From NCBI RefSeq assembly GCF_003076755.1, contig NZ_QDKM01000004.1:124001-188000 (forward strand): a DNA stretch of 64,000 nucleotides, read 5' to 3'. This DNA comes from Pararhodobacter oceanensis. GTDB taxonomy: Bacteria; Pseudomonadota; Alphaproteobacteria; Rhodobacterales; Rhodobacteraceae. Shown in pieces: positions 8,964 to 17,640 of this stretch. The notes beneath the pieces were generated by a model that saw only the letters and a list, made by a program, of their open reading frames with translations, was not told the DNA's origin and searched no databases. The translations under genes were made by a program, and so were the position numbers. The first letter of the stretch is position 1. Every line of letters starts with the position of its first letter.

Positions 8964-9524
8964 TCAGGCGCCGCGCGAGAGGGCGGCGACGCCGGTGCGG
9001 GCGATCTCATTCAGGCCCAGAGGGCGCATCAGATCGGCGAAAGCGTCGATTTTCGCCGGTGCGCCGGTCATCTCGAAAATGAAGCTTTCCAGCGTCGAAT
9101 CGACCACATTGGCGCGGAAAATCTCGGCCAGACGCAGGGCTTCGATACGGTGTTCGCCCTTGCCGCTGACTTTCAACAGCGCCAGTTCGCGCTCGACCGA
9201 GAAGCCTTCGACGGTGAGGTCATGGACCTCATGCACCGGCACAATGCGGTTGAGTTGCGATTTGATCTGCTCGATCACCTGCGGGGTGCCGGTAGTCACG
9301 ATGGTGATCCGCGAGCGGTGGCCCTGATGGTCGGTCTCGGCCACCGTCAGGCTTTCGATATTATAGCCGCGACCGGAAAACAGCCCGATCACGCGGGCCA
9401 GGACGCCGGGTTCGTTGTCGACGATCACCGCGAGGGTATGGGTCTCGATCACCTCGGCATGGGGATCGCGCAGGTCATAGGCGGAATGGGCGCTCGAGCC
9501 TTTTTGGATGAGAAGTGGGGACAT
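8964..9524 (-). CDS. ilvN: Acetolactate synthase small subunit
   Basis: 186 residues. It is the regulatory subunit of acetohydroxyacid synthase and binds branched-chain amino acids for feedback inhibition. The ACT domain occupies about residues 28-105 (HTLAVIVDNEPGVLARVIGL, then GRGYNIESLTVAETD), followed by the C-terminal ALS_ss domain. It follows ilvB on the same strand; the 81 bp between them contain a perfect hairpin (9571-9600). Confidence 0.96.
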   Translation of the reverse strand: MSPLLIQKGSSAHSAYDLRDPHAEVIETHTLAVIVDNEPGVLARVIGLFSGRGYNIESLTVAETDHQGHRSRITIVTTGTPQVIEQIKSQLNRIVPVHEVHDLTVEGFSVERELALLKVSGKGEHRIEALRLAEIFRANVVDSTLESFIFEMTGAPAKIDAFADLMRPLGLNEIARTGVAALSRGA

Positions 9525-9570
9525 GATGCGGGCTCCGTAAAGACGGTGTTAAATATCGAGTGGCGGCGGT

Positions 9571-9600
9571 GCGGGGCGCGGTTTGATGCGCGCGCCCCGC
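9571..9600 (-). other. Intercistronic stem-loop ilvB-ilvN
   Basis: GCGGGGCGCG (9571-9580) pairs perfectly with CGCGCCCCGC (9591-9600) around a 10-base loop, just after the ilvB stop at 9606. It lacks a following U-tract in the minus-strand direction. It could protect the upstream mRNA or set the subunit ratio. Confidence 0.55.
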
Positions 9601-9605
9601 TCCGG

Positions 9606-11357
9606 TCAGACCAGCGTGGCGCCGGCGCCGGTGATGGCGCGGACCTCATCGGTGGGCAGCAGCATATCATTATGCGCATTGCCCGAGGGGATCATCGGCA
9701 GGCAGTTCTCGTGCTTTTCGACCATGCAATCCAATACCACCGGCCCGTCATGGGCGATCATCTCGCGGATCGCATCGTCAAGCTGGTCGGGGTGATCGAC
9801 GCGCAAGCCCTTGGCGCCGAAGGCCTCGGCGAGTTTGACGAAATCGGGCAGGCTTTCGGACCAGGATTGCGAGTAACGCTCACCGTGCAGGAGTTGCTGC
9901 CATTGGCGGACCATGCCGAGACGCTCGTTGTTGAGGATGAACTGCTTGACCGGCGCGCGGAATTGCACCGCGGTGCCCATTTCCTGCATGTTCATCAACC
10001 ATGAGGCCTCACCGGCGACATTGATCACCAGCGCGTCGGGATGGGCGATTTGCACGCCGATCGAGGCAGGCAGACCGTAGCCCATGGTGCCCAGACCGCC
10101 CGAGGTCATCCAGCGGTTCGGCGCGTCGAAATTGAGGTATTGCGCCGCCCACATCTGGTGCTGGCCGACCTCGGTGGTGACATAGCGGTCCATGCCCTTG
10201 GTCAGCGCCTCGAGCCGTTGCAGCGCCAGTTGCGGTTTGATGATATCCGCCGACCCCTGATAGGCGAGGCAGTTGACCTGTTTCCATTCGTCAATCTGCG
10301 CCCACCATTTTTTCAGCGCCGGACGGTTGGTCTTGCGGCCACGGGATTTCCAGATCCGCAGCAGGTCTTCGAGCACATGGCCGACATCGCCGATGATCGG
10401 CAGATCGGCGCGGATCACCTTGTTGACTGACGACGGGTCGATGTCGATATGCACTTTCACCGAACCGGGGCTGAACGCCTCGAGCCGTCCGGTGATCCGG
10501 TCGTCGAACCGCGCGCCGATGTTGATCATCAGATCGCAGTCATGCATTGCCCAGTTGGCCTCGTAGAGACCGTGCATGCCGAGCATGCCAAGCCAATTGT
10601 CGCTGCTCGCCGGATAGGCGCCGAGGCCCATCAAGGTGGAGGTGACCGGAAAGCCCATCGCATCGGCCATCTCGGTGAGGAGTTGCGCGGCACCGGGGCC
10701 GGAGTTGATCACCCCGCCGCCGGTATAGAGGATCGGGCGCTCGGCCTGCTCGATGAGTTCAACGAGCTTGGTGATTGCCTCGATATCGCCCTTCACCCGC
10801 GGCTGGTAATGCGAGACTTTGGCCTGCTGCGGCGGCGTATAGCTGCCCTCGGCGAATTGCACATCCTTGGGGATATCGACCAGCACCGGACCGGGGCGGC
10901 CGGTGGTGGCGACATGGAAGGCCTGATGGATGGTGTCGGCGAGTTTGTCGGTCTCTTTGACCAGCCAGTTGTGCTTGCTGCAAGGGCGGGTGATACCGAC
11001 GGTATCGGCCTCTTGAAAGGCGTCATTGCCGATCATGAAGGTCGGCACCTGACCCGAGAGCACCACCATCGGGATCGAATCCATCAGCGCATCGGTCATG
11101 CCGGTGACGGCATTGGTCGCGCCCGGCCCCGAGGTCACCAGCACCACGCCGGGTTTGCCGGTCGAGCGGGCGTAGCCCTCGGCCATATGGGTGGCGCCTT
11201 GCTCATGGCGCACGAGGATATGGCGGATCTCATTTTGCTGAAACAGCTCATCGTAGATCGGCAGGACGGCACCGCCCGGATAGCCGAATACAACCTCGAC
11301 GCCCTGATCCTTGAGCGCTTGCACAACCATCCGCGCACCGGTCATCTGCTGGGACAT
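9606..11357 (-). CDS. ilvB: Acetolactate synthase large subunit
   Basis: 583 residues. The catalytic subunit condenses two pyruvates, or pyruvate with 2-oxobutyrate, using ThDP, Mg2+ and FAD: the first committed step to Val, Leu and Ile. [14 protein letters not shown] carries the ThDP-activating Glu; [15 protein letters not shown] and SGPGATN are classic AHAS motifs. The Mg/ThDP motif reads [12 protein letters not shown], with Glu where many enzymes have Asp. ATG at 11357 has GGAG seven bases upstream. Expression is probably controlled by the leader peptide and terminator at 11413-11506. Confidence 0.96.
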   Translation of the reverse strand: MSQQMTGARMVVQALKDQGVEVVFGYPGGAVLPIYDELFQQNEIRHILVRHEQGATHMAEGYARSTGKPGVVLVTSGPGATNAVTGMTDALMDSIPMVVLSGQVPTFMIGNDAFQEADTVGITRPCSKHNWLVKETDKLADTIHQAFHVATTGRPGPVLVDIPKDVQFAEGSYTPPQQAKVSHYQPRVKGDIEAITKLVELIEQAERPILYTGGGVINSGPGAAQLLTEMADAMGFPVTSTLMGLGAYPASSDNWLGMLGMHGLYEANWAMHDCDLMINIGARFDDRITGRLEAFSPGSVKVHIDIDPSSVNKVIRADLPIIGDVGHVLEDLLRIWKSRGRKTNRPALKKWWAQIDEWKQVNCLAYQGSADIIKPQLALQRLEALTKGMDRYVTTEVGQHQMWAAQYLNFDAPNRWMTSGGLGTMGYGLPASIGVQIAHPDALVINVAGEASWLMNMQEMGTAVQFRAPVKQFILNNERLGMVRQWQQLLHGERYSQSWSESLPDFVKLAEAFGAKGLRVDHPDQLDDAIREMIAHDGPVVLDCMVEKHENCLPMIPSGNAHNDMLLPTDEVRAITGAGATLV

Positions 11358-11412
11358 GATCTTCTCCACCTATTCTTGCGCCAGCCTGGTCCCGGACTGG
11401 CCTTTTGGGCAA

Positions 11413-11444
11413 TAAAAAACCCCCGGCGAGGGGGGCAACGGGGG
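11413..11444 (-). terminator. ilvB attenuator terminator
   Basis: On the minus strand, a C-run (complement of 11430-11435) pairs with GGGGG (complement of 11420-11424), with a 5-base loop, followed by six U. It lies between the leader peptide and ilvB. A second C5 run (complement of 11440-11444) can instead pair with G5 just after the leader stop (complement of 11477-11481), giving an alternative hairpin. This is the layout expected of ribosome-mediated attenuation. Confidence 0.75.
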
Positions 11445-11482
11445 TCGTTCGGTGCCGGTGATGCCGGTCCGTTCGTCCCCCT

Positions 11483-11506
11483 TCAACTAATGAGTACTGC
11501 GGTCAT
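11483..11506 (-). CDS. ilv leader peptide MTAVLIS
   Basis: Seven codons, ATG ACC GCA GTA CTC ATT AGT, then TGA. Residues 3-6 are Ala-Val-Leu-Ile, covering all three branched-chain end products of the operon. AAAGGTAAG upstream is a good ribosome binding site. A near-consensus promoter (11532-11560) places the transcript start about 20 bases before this ATG, and a terminator lies 40-90 bases downstream. Ribosome stalling at Val/Leu/Ile codons would be expected to favour read-through into ilvB. Confidence 0.85.
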   Translation of the reverse strand: MTAVLIS

Positions 11507-11531
11507 CCGCTTACCTTTCGTAATCGCTGCG

Positions 11532-11560
11532 ACATTACGGTTGCCGCAGAGCAGCGTCAA
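11532..11560 (-). promoter_or_regulatory. ilvB operon promoter
   Basis: On the minus strand, TTGACG (complement of 11555-11560), a 17-base spacer and TAATGT (complement of 11532-11537). It is positioned to start transcription about 20 bases before the leader peptide. Confidence 0.7.
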
Positions 11561-11739
11561 CCGCGCTTTTTCCAAAAAGTGTCGCAAATCGCCGGCCTGT
11601 CGCAACATTCTGTCTTGGATTGCGGCATTTTGCCTCGAAAGCTGCGGATTGACCGGCGGGCATGGGGTTTAAGGTTGTGCGAGGCGCCTATGCACTGCCT
11701 GTGATTGTGCGCCTGAGGCGGCGGCGGCCTGCGGGCGGC

Positions 11740-12612
11740 TTAAAACTCGTCGTAGCGCAGGCCCGGCATAGAATCGGGCGGCAGGCAGATCGCCGCCACC
11801 TGATCGGTGATCGGGCGCACTGCCAAGGGATGCGGCGCCTCGACATCGGCCTGCACCGCGTCAAGATCGCTCCAGACCCCGTCATGATAGACTTCGAGCG
11901 CCGAGAACCCCGCCTTATAGGCCATTTTCGCGCTGCCCGGCACCCAATAACCAAGGTAGACATAGGGCAGGCCGACCTGACGCGCCAATTCGATGTGATC
12001 AAGGATCATATAGGTGCCGAGACCGTCGCGCACCCGCTCGGGCTCATAGAAGGAATAGACGAGGCTGAGCCCGTCATCGAGCACATCGGTCAGGCAGACG
12101 GCGGTCAGCGCGCGCCCCGAGCCACGGGCCGGAACACTGGCGCCCAGCGGATGCCGCGGCTCGGTATATTCGACAACGCGCGAGCGCACCGGCGTTTCCT
12201 CGATCATCGCGGCGAATTCGAACACATCCATATCCGCCATTCCGCCATCGGCGTGGCGGCTGTCGAGATAGCGGCGGAACAGGGTGAATTGCTCATCGGT
12301 GGCCCAGGGGCTGGTCGCCTCACGGCTGAGCGCGGCGTTGCGCTTCAGCGTCCGGCGCTGGCTGCGCGAGGGCTGGAAATCGGCAACACGGATGCGCGCC
12401 GAGAGACAGGCGCTGCATTCCGAACAGGCGGGGCGATACAGCACGTTTTGCGAGCGGCGAAACCCCTGTTTCGACAGCGTGTCATTGAGCGCGCGCGAGG
12501 AATCGCCCGAGAGTGCGGTGAAAAGTTTACGCTCAAGCCGCCCCTCAAGATAGGGGCAGGGCTGCGGCGCCGTCACATAGAACTGCGGCGCGATGGGTAG
12601 CGAATGACGCAT
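11740..12612 (-). CDS. bpt: Aspartate/glutamate leucyltransferase Bpt
   Basis: 290 residues. It transfers Leu from Leu-tRNA to N-terminal Asp or Glu, marking proteins for ClpS/ClpAP degradation (bacterial N-end rule). The N-terminal domain has the conserved cysteines CPYL and CSECSAC (about residues 19, 63-69) and the C-terminal domain is GNAT-like ([37 protein letters not shown]). Older annotations call it arginyl-tRNA transferase. It stands alone and is transcribed from the 12613-12808 gap, where only a short direct repeat CTTTCGGTCCT (two copies) was noted. Confidence 0.92.
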   Translation of the reverse strand: MRHSLPIAPQFYVTAPQPCPYLEGRLERKLFTALSGDSSRALNDTLSKQGFRRSQNVLYRPACSECSACLSARIRVADFQPSRSQRRTLKRNAALSREATSPWATDEQFTLFRRYLDSRHADGGMADMDVFEFAAMIEETPVRSRVVEYTEPRHPLGASVPARGSGRALTAVCLTDVLDDGLSLVYSFYEPERVRDGLGTYMILDHIELARQVGLPYVYLGYWVPGSAKMAYKAGFSALEVYHDGVWSDLDAVQADVEAPHPLAVRPITDQVAAICLPPDSMPGLRYDEF

Positions 12613-12808
12613 GGCGGACGCCTTGTCCTTTCGGTCCTGTGTCTTTCGGTCCTCTGTGCACGCATCGGGCGATACAGCGCCGGGGCGACACAGCAGGTTA
12701 GCAAGAGGTTTTCAATGCGCCAAGCCCTAAGGTCTGCGCAAATTGCAGCAATTCCCGATCAATCGCCTGGATCGGCAAAGCCTTGCCATCTGGGTGTTGC
12801 GGGCGGGG

Positions 12809-13243
12809 TCAGTATTCCAAAAACCGGTTCACCATGGTGGTGCCGAGCACCACATCATTGAGCCCCTGTTTATAGGGTGTGGTCAGCATCAAGGCGACCG
12901 AGGCGATCTGCGGCACCATAAACACCATCGAGGCCGAGTAGATCACCGAATGCCACAGGCAGGTGACGGTTTCGGGCGTGCGGCCATTGATATGGCGCAG
13001 TTTGATCGAGGCGATCATCATGCCCGCAGTGGCGCCATAGCGGCTGAGCATCACCGTGCGGTAGGCAATGGCGACCGCGCTCCAGATCACCGGCAGGAAG
13101 AAGGCGGCGATAAAGGCGGTGGCGATCAGCACAAGGATCACCAGCACCACGGTGACCACAAGGTCGATCACCCAAGCCAGAAAGCGCTTGAGGATCAGAT
13201 GGTCGTAAAAGGCCGGATCGTCTTGCGGGTGCGGCAGGCTCAT
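12809..13243 (-). CDS. RDD family membrane protein
   Basis: 144 residues. The RDD-type start (LKRFLAWVIDLVVT, with Arg and Asp around the first helix) is followed by a second long helix and GATAGMMIASIKLRH. The second part carries two more hydrophobic segments. The function of these small membrane proteins is mostly unknown; some act in ion exchange. It overlaps the YbaK gene upstream by 4 bp (ATGA), so the two are translationally coupled. Confidence 0.85.
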   Translation of the reverse strand: MSLPHPQDDPAFYDHLILKRFLAWVIDLVVTVVLVILVLIATAFIAAFFLPVIWSAVAIAYRTVMLSRYGATAGMMIASIKLRHINGRTPETVTCLWHSVIYSASMVFMVPQIASVALMLTTPYKQGLNDVVLGTTMVNRFLEY

Positions 13244-13704
13244 GCGGTGAACTCGGCGGTTTGGGCGTTACAGGCGGCGAATAATGCGGCGGGGGCGACC
13301 GAGAACACATGGTTCGGGGTGCCCGCGGCGGCAAAGACGGTCTCGAAGTCCAACAGCCGCGGGTCGGCAAAGATGCGCGGCGCGGTCAGATGGCCGATGG
13401 GGGCGACGCCGCCGATGGCGAAACCGGTGGATTTGCGCACCGTGGCGGCATCGGCGCGCAGAAGTGTCTCGCCGGCGAGTGCGGTGGCTTTGCTCTCATC
13501 AAGGCGGTTGCCGCCGGCGGTGAGAAACAGATAGATCGCGCCGCTTTCGCCCTGAAAGATCAGGGATTTGGCGATTTGATCAAGCGCGCAGCCGCAGGCC
13601 TCGGCGGCGGCTTCGGCGGTGCGGCTGGGGCCGGGGGCCAGCACCTCGGCGCGCAGGTCCAGATCGGTGATGGCCTGACGCACACGGGCCAAGGATTTGC
13701 TCAT
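13240..13704 (-). CDS. YbaK/EbsC-type aminoacyl-tRNA deacylase
   Basis: 154 residues of the YbaK/ProX editing-domain family, which hydrolyses mischarged Cys- or Ala-tRNAPro in trans. Motifs: CGCALDQIAKSLIF with the conserved Lys, FLTAGGNRLDESK, and TGFAIGGVAPIGH, the glycine-rich substrate loop. Size is normal. It is coupled to the RDD gene downstream by a 4 bp overlap. Confidence 0.88.
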   Translation of the reverse strand: MSKSLARVRQAITDLDLRAEVLAPGPSRTAEAAAEACGCALDQIAKSLIFQGESGAIYLFLTAGGNRLDESKATALAGETLLRADAATVRKSTGFAIGGVAPIGHLTAPRIFADPRLLDFETVFAAAGTPNHVFSVAPAALFAACNAQTAEFTA

Positions 13705-13821
13705 AACGGGTTCCGTATCGCGCCGGATGCGCCTGTGGGTGTCGAATGTCTTGGGCGGGCAGGGACTGATGTCGGGCTGATATGGGGTCTTATATGCAGC
13801 CAGACAATGGACGCCCTGCCA

Positions 13822-13863
13822 CGCCGGTTAGTTCGCGCCGGTTATTTCGCGACGGTTACTTGC
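13822..13863. repeat. Three tandem 14 bp repeats at the sspB 3' end
   Basis: CGCCGGTTAGTTCG, CGCCGGTTATTTCG and CGACGGTTACTTGC follow each other without gap. The last unit contains the sspB stop codon (minus strand), and each of the other units carries another in-line stop triplet. Confidence 0.6.
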
Positions 13864-14320
13864 GGAATTGATCGAGCGAGACGACCTCACCGGCTTTTGG
13901 CGGCTCGTCATGCTCTTCGACATGCTCCATCGGCGCCTCGTCGTCCTCGCCCGCCTCATCCTCATCGAGATGGGTTTCGAACTTGAGGCCGAATTCGACC
14001 GAGGGATCGACAAAGGTCGAGATCGCATCGAAGGGCACATAGAGCGGCTCGGGCTGGTTGCCGAAGTTCAGCGTGATCGCGAAGCCGTCCTCATCGACGT
14101 TGAGGTTCTCGAACCAGTGCTGGATCACGATGGTGATCTCATCGGGATAGCGTTCGGTCAGCCATTGCGCCATCTGCACATCGGGGTGTTGGGTGTTCAA
14201 AGTGATGAAAAAATGATGCGCGCCGGGCAATCCGTCGGTGGAGATACGCTCCAAGACCTCGCGGATCAGGCCGCGCATCGCCTGATGCATCAAATTTCCG
14301 TAGTCGATTCCGCGATCCAT
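13856..14320 (-). CDS. sspB: ClpXP adaptor SspB (alpha type)
   Basis: 154 residues. SspB tethers ssrA-tagged proteins to ClpXP. The substrate-binding domain is about residues 1-110 (IDYGNLMHQAMRGLIREVL; FFITLNTQHPDVQMAQWL; ITIVIQHWFENLNV; FAITLNFGNQPEPLYVPFDAI). A flexible acidic linker (EDEAGEDDEAP) leads to the C-terminal VVSLDQFRK, the ClpX-binding tail. The start at 14320 has GAGGAAT upstream; the upstream in-frame start at 14347 is less likely. Its stop lies in a 14 bp tandem repeat. Confidence 0.92.
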   Translation of the reverse strand: MDRGIDYGNLMHQAMRGLIREVLERISTDGLPGAHHFFITLNTQHPDVQMAQWLTERYPDEITIVIQHWFENLNVDEDGFAITLNFGNQPEPLYVPFDAISTFVDPSVEFGLKFETHLDEDEAGEDDEAPMEHVEEHDEPPKAGEVVSLDQFRK

Positions 14321-14372
14321 AGCATTCCTCAGTGTTTGCCTCAGCATAGGCGTTTCAGCGGCGAAGAAAAGC

Positions 14373-15182
14373 CTATGGGGCGGCGGTGGGCATAGAAATT
14401 TCCGCCAGCGAGGTGAGTTGCGTGGCGAGCTGCAGGGTTTGGGCGGGATGCGGTGTTGGCCGTGCGGCGGGATTTAGGGCCATCGGCGCGATCAGCTCGC
14501 GCAGGAGTTTGACGCGTATGGCGCGGGCAAAATCGCGGTGCTGCTGGGCGGTGATGACAAATCCGCCCGGAGTAACGACCCAGCGGCGGTAGAAATTGCT
14601 GATCGCCTCGGCGGTGCCCATGCCCTCAATGGCCAGCCCGTTGATCACGATGCCGCGCCTATGGGCTGTGCGGCGCTCATGGCCGACGGTGTTCCCGTCG
14701 TTCTCGTCACCATCGCCCGAGACATCAATCACCCAGTTGCGGCAATCGGGGGTTTGATTGAACAGATCCGAGGCGGCGGCGATGGCGGCGCCGACCGCAG
14801 TATTGCCGCCCGCAAAGGCCCGCGGCAGGGTGGCGATACGGGCGGAGGCGGCGCGGATATCGGCGGGCTCATGCAGGCGCTGCCAGGGCAGGGCGACGGA
14901 TTGTTCCTCGGCGCCCGACCATTGCAGAAGGCTGAGCGCGACGCGGCCCGAGAGCAGCGCCTCGGTGATCGCGGGGTCATGGAGCGCCAGCGCGATGCCC
15001 TGGGTCTGGAGCCCGTATTCATAGGCATCGACCGAGCCCGAGACATCCATCGCCAGCACCAAAGCGATATCGCAAGCGAGAAGGCGCGACGCGGTCAGCG
15101 AGAGGGTGAGCGCGGCGGCCCATGCGCCGGTAGCGAGGCGCGCGGTGAGGCTTGCGAGGCGAGGAGAGCGGGCGCGGGGCAT
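14373..15182 (-). CDS. DUF1194 protein with VWA-like fold
   Basis: About 269 residues from the Met at 15182, which opens a basic N-terminus and a hydrophobic segment ending near LLACD, a likely Sec signal peptide. The mature part begins DIALVLAMDVSGSVD, with the DxSxS metal-ion-dependent adhesion motif of von Willebrand A domains, and continues VALSLLQWSG, and DVSGDGDENDG. The function of DUF1194 proteins is unknown. Longer starts to 15326 add only Arg/Pro-rich sequence. It probably acts in the periplasm. Confidence 0.82.
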   Translation of the reverse strand: MPRARSPRLASLTARLATGAWAAALTLSLTASRLLACDIALVLAMDVSGSVDAYEYGLQTQGIALALHDPAITEALLSGRVALSLLQWSGAEEQSVALPWQRLHEPADIRAASARIATLPRAFAGGNTAVGAAIAAASDLFNQTPDCRNWVIDVSGDGDENDGNTVGHERRTAHRRGIVINGLAIEGMGTAEAISNFYRRWVVTPGGFVITAQQHRDFARAIRVKLLRELIAPMALNPAARPTPHPAQTLQLATQLTSLAEISMPTAAP

Positions 15183-15364
15183 GCGGTATCGTCGCATGCG
15201 AGACGCGGGCGCGGCGTCACGAATGCGTGAGGCGCGGGGCTGCACTGGCGGCGCGGTCGGGCGGTGGCCATGATGCTGCGGGATGGCGAAACCGCGGGTG
15301 CGGGGGCGAGGATCAGCCCGCATCACGGGTGAGGTCCAACGCGCAAATCCCCGTTTTCGGGCTG

Positions 15365-15396
15365 TTTTTCCGCGTTTCCGCAGTGCAGCGGAAAAA
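15365..15396. promoter_or_regulatory. Inverted repeat upstream of the SSS transporter
   Basis: TTTCCGC (15375-15381) and GCGGAAA (15388-15394) are perfect inverse copies 6 bp apart; a second TTTTTCCGC (15365-15373) can also pair with GCGGAAAAA (15388-15396). A TATAAA follows at about 15404. This is a candidate operator in the 447 bp gap 15183-15629. Confidence 0.35.
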
Positions 15397-15570
15397 AGTT
15401 CGCTATAAAATTTGTATCTTTCTGCGGAGCAGGCTATGAAGCGTGCGGCTTCGCCCCATGAGGGCAGAAGCGGGCGCAGTTCACATGCGCGTCATGCGCC
15501 TCTGGGGAGGCTGCATTCCGGCGCTTCCTGCGCCGACCCCGAACACGCCGCGGTCCGCGGCTCCCCTGCC

Positions 15571-15594
15571 AGTGCTGCCCCCTCGGGCAGCGCT
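15571..15594 (+). other. Stem-loop before the SSS gene
   Basis: AGTGCTGCCC (15571-15580) pairs with GGGCAGCGCT (15585-15594), with one GU pair and a 4-base loop, 35 bp before the transporter start. A palindrome GCCGCGG-t-CCGCGGC (15547-15561) lies just upstream. This could be structured 5' leader RNA or a terminator for upstream transcription. Confidence 0.45.
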
Positions 15595-15629
15595 ATGGAC
15601 CGCTTTTGACAACAATTTGGCCAGGACCT

Positions 15630-17270
15630 ATGCAAACTCAAACCCTCGGAACGCCCCTCATTCTGTTATTACTCGTGTTTTTCTTTGGCGGGACATTCTT
15701 GCTGTCTCTGAGCATCGGCCGCTCCCGCGAGAACGCCGACAGCTATATGACAGCGGGAAATAGGGTCGGGTTTGGGATCTCTGCGGCGTCGATGACCGCG
15801 ACATGGATCTGGGCGGCCTCGCTCTATGCCTCGGCGACCTCGGGCTATACTTACGGCGTGTCCGGCCCGATCCATTACGGGTTGTGGGGCGCCTTGATGA
15901 TCCTGTTCATCTATCCCTTTGGCCGCCGCATCCGCAGCATCGCGCCCAATGCCCATACATTGGCCGAGATCCTGCAGGCGCGGCATGGCCGCTCGAGCCA
16001 GTTGATCCTTGCGGGCTCGAATGTGCTGGGCAGCCTGTTGAGCCTGACCTCGAATTTCATCGCCGGAGGGGCGCTGATTTCGATGCTCTCGCCGCTGTCG
16101 TTCAGCGCCGGTATCCTGATGATCGGCACCGGTGTTTTGCTCTATACGCTGTGGTCGGGGGTGCGGGCCTCGATCCTGACCGACTTTATTCAGGTCTGCG
16201 CGATGCTGGGCGCGGTGGTGATCATTGTGCCGGCGGTGTTTTTTGCCGCCGGTGGGCCGGAGATTTTTGTCACCGGTGCGGTGCATTTAACCCCCGAGCA
16301 GCAGAGTTTCTTTTCCTCGGACGCGTTCTTTAACCAAGGTGCACCTTATATCGCGGCGGTTCTGGCCTATGCGATTGGCAACCAGACGATTGCGCAGCGG
16401 TTATTCGCCGTGCGTGAAGATAAAATCAAACAGACCTTTATTACCGCGACCGTTGGCTATGGCACCACGGTGATCGGGGTGGGGATTCTGGGGGTGCTGG
16501 CGCTGTATTTGGGCGTTGAGCCATTGGACGGCGACACCAACAACCTGATCCCGCAATTGGCGACGATGTATCTGGGGCCGTTGTTGCTCTGCGTGTTTTT
16601 TGTGATGATTATCGGTTCACTGGCCTCGACCGCAGATTCTGATCTGGCGGCGATGTCCTCGATTGTGATGACTGATATTTACGGGCGTAATATTGCCAAG
16701 AATGGCGAGGCCAATCCGCGCCTGATGCTATTGATTGGCCGCATGACAATGATTGCCGCGACGCTCATCGCCCTTTACTTTGCCAGCAGCAAGTTTAATA
16801 TCTTGGAGTTGCTGGTTCTGGTCGGCGCGATCTGGGGAGCCTTGGTGTTTCCGGTGATCGCCAGCTTTTACTGGGAGCGGGTGACCAACCGTGCCTTCAC
16901 CGTCTCGGTTCTGGCCGCGCTTATGGTGTTTTTCCCCGTACGCTTTGGCTGGATCGCCCTTGAGGGCGGCGTGGCGCTTGTCACCGATATCGTCTCGGTG
17001 ATCGGTGTCGGGGTGATCGCGGGTCTGATGATCTTTGGCTTTCTGGGCCGCCGCGCGGGGATTGCCGCCGGTTTCATCGCCAGTGTCGGTGTTCTGCCCT
17101 TCGGGATCGGGTTCTTGCATACCTATCCGATCCTCACCGCCTCGCTGCTTGCCTATGCAGTCAGCATGCTCCTGTGTGTCGCCCTCTCGTGGCGCGCCAG
17201 CGAGCGTTTCGATTTCGCTCAGATCAGCGAAAAAACCGGCAGCTTCGATGAAGCAACGCCGGCCACTTAA
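15630..17270 (+). CDS. Sodium:solute symporter family protein
   Basis: 546 residues with about 13-14 membrane segments. SSS hallmarks: SYMTAGNRVGFGISAASMTA in the first unwound helix, TATWIWAASLYASATSGYTY, HTLAEILQARHG, and SLASTADSDLAAMSSI, the Na+-site helix 8 signature (Ser/Thr-rich). Size and sequence type resemble the Dur3-like branch, but the substrate cannot be fixed. ATG at 15630 has AGGA upstream; a TTG at 15606 is also in frame. It is followed after 14 bp by a 43-residue membrane protein, and both end at the terminator at 17477. Confidence 0.9.
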   Translation: MQTQTLGTPLILLLLVFFFGGTFLLSLSIGRSRENADSYMTAGNRVGFGISAASMTATWIWAASLYASATSGYTYGVSGPIHYGLWGALMILFIYPFGRRIRSIAPNAHTLAEILQARHGRSSQLILAGSNVLGSLLSLTSNFIAGGALISMLSPLSFSAGILMIGTGVLLYTLWSGVRASILTDFIQVCAMLGAVVIIVPAVFFAAGGPEIFVTGAVHLTPEQQSFFSSDAFFNQGAPYIAAVLAYAIGNQTIAQRLFAVREDKIKQTFITATVGYGTTVIGVGILGVLALYLGVEPLDGDTNNLIPQLATMYLGPLLLCVFFVMIIGSLASTADSDLAAMSSIVMTDIYGRNIAKNGEANPRLMLLIGRMTMIAATLIALYFASSKFNILELLVLVGAIWGALVFPVIASFYWERVTNRAFTVSVLAALMVFFPVRFGWIALEGGVALVTDIVSVIGVGVIAGLMIFGFLGRRAGIAAGFIASVGVLPFGIGFLHTYPILTASLLAYAVSMLLCVALSWRASERFDFAQISEKTGSFDEATPAT

Positions 17271-17284
17271 AGAAAGGATACCTA

Positions 17285-17416
17285 ATGTCTCCGACTTTAC
17301 TGTCGATCTACGTTCTGATGTTCCCTGCGACTGTTGCCGGGGTGCTTTCATTCCTGTTGCGCGCGTTCTTTTTGGAATGGCGCAGCGCGCGGGAAGACGG
17401 GCGTAGCATGATCTAA
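17285..17416 (+). CDS. Small transporter subunit, 43 residues
   Basis: A short gene with a good AAGAAAGG ribosome binding site, 14 bp after the symporter stop. The protein has one hydrophobic helix (about residues 3-27, with LSIYVLMFPATVAGVLSFLL) followed by a basic/acidic tail ending EDGRSMI. This fits the short 'putative transporter small subunit' proteins found beside SSS carriers in proteobacteria (family knowledge). It probably sits in the inner membrane with the symporter; its action is unknown. Confidence 0.8.
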   Translation: MSPTLLSIYVLMFPATVAGVLSFLLRAFFLEWRSAREDGRSMI

Positions 17417-17476
17417 GCGTTTGCGGGCGCCGCGCGCGGGGAGACCCGGCGCGGCGCTTGGCGTTTGCGGGATAGC

Positions 17477-17502
17477 GCCGGACCTTTGGTCCGGCTTTTT
17501 TA
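17477..17502 (+). terminator. Rho-independent terminator after the SSS operon
   Basis: GCCGGACC (17477-17484), a 3-base loop, GGTCCGGC (17488-17495), then a run of six T. This is a strong intrinsic terminator 60 bp after the small-subunit stop. Confidence 0.88.
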
Positions 17503-17640
17503 TGCGCGAGGGGGGAGGTTTAGGGGGGTGCAAGTCGATTGCTGGAGGGTCTTTCTACCGAACCTTACCGCCACCCTTGCCGCCCGTCCCGGAAGCTGTC
17601 AGATATCGCGGGTCGTCCCCCTCTAGCCCTGGATACCACC

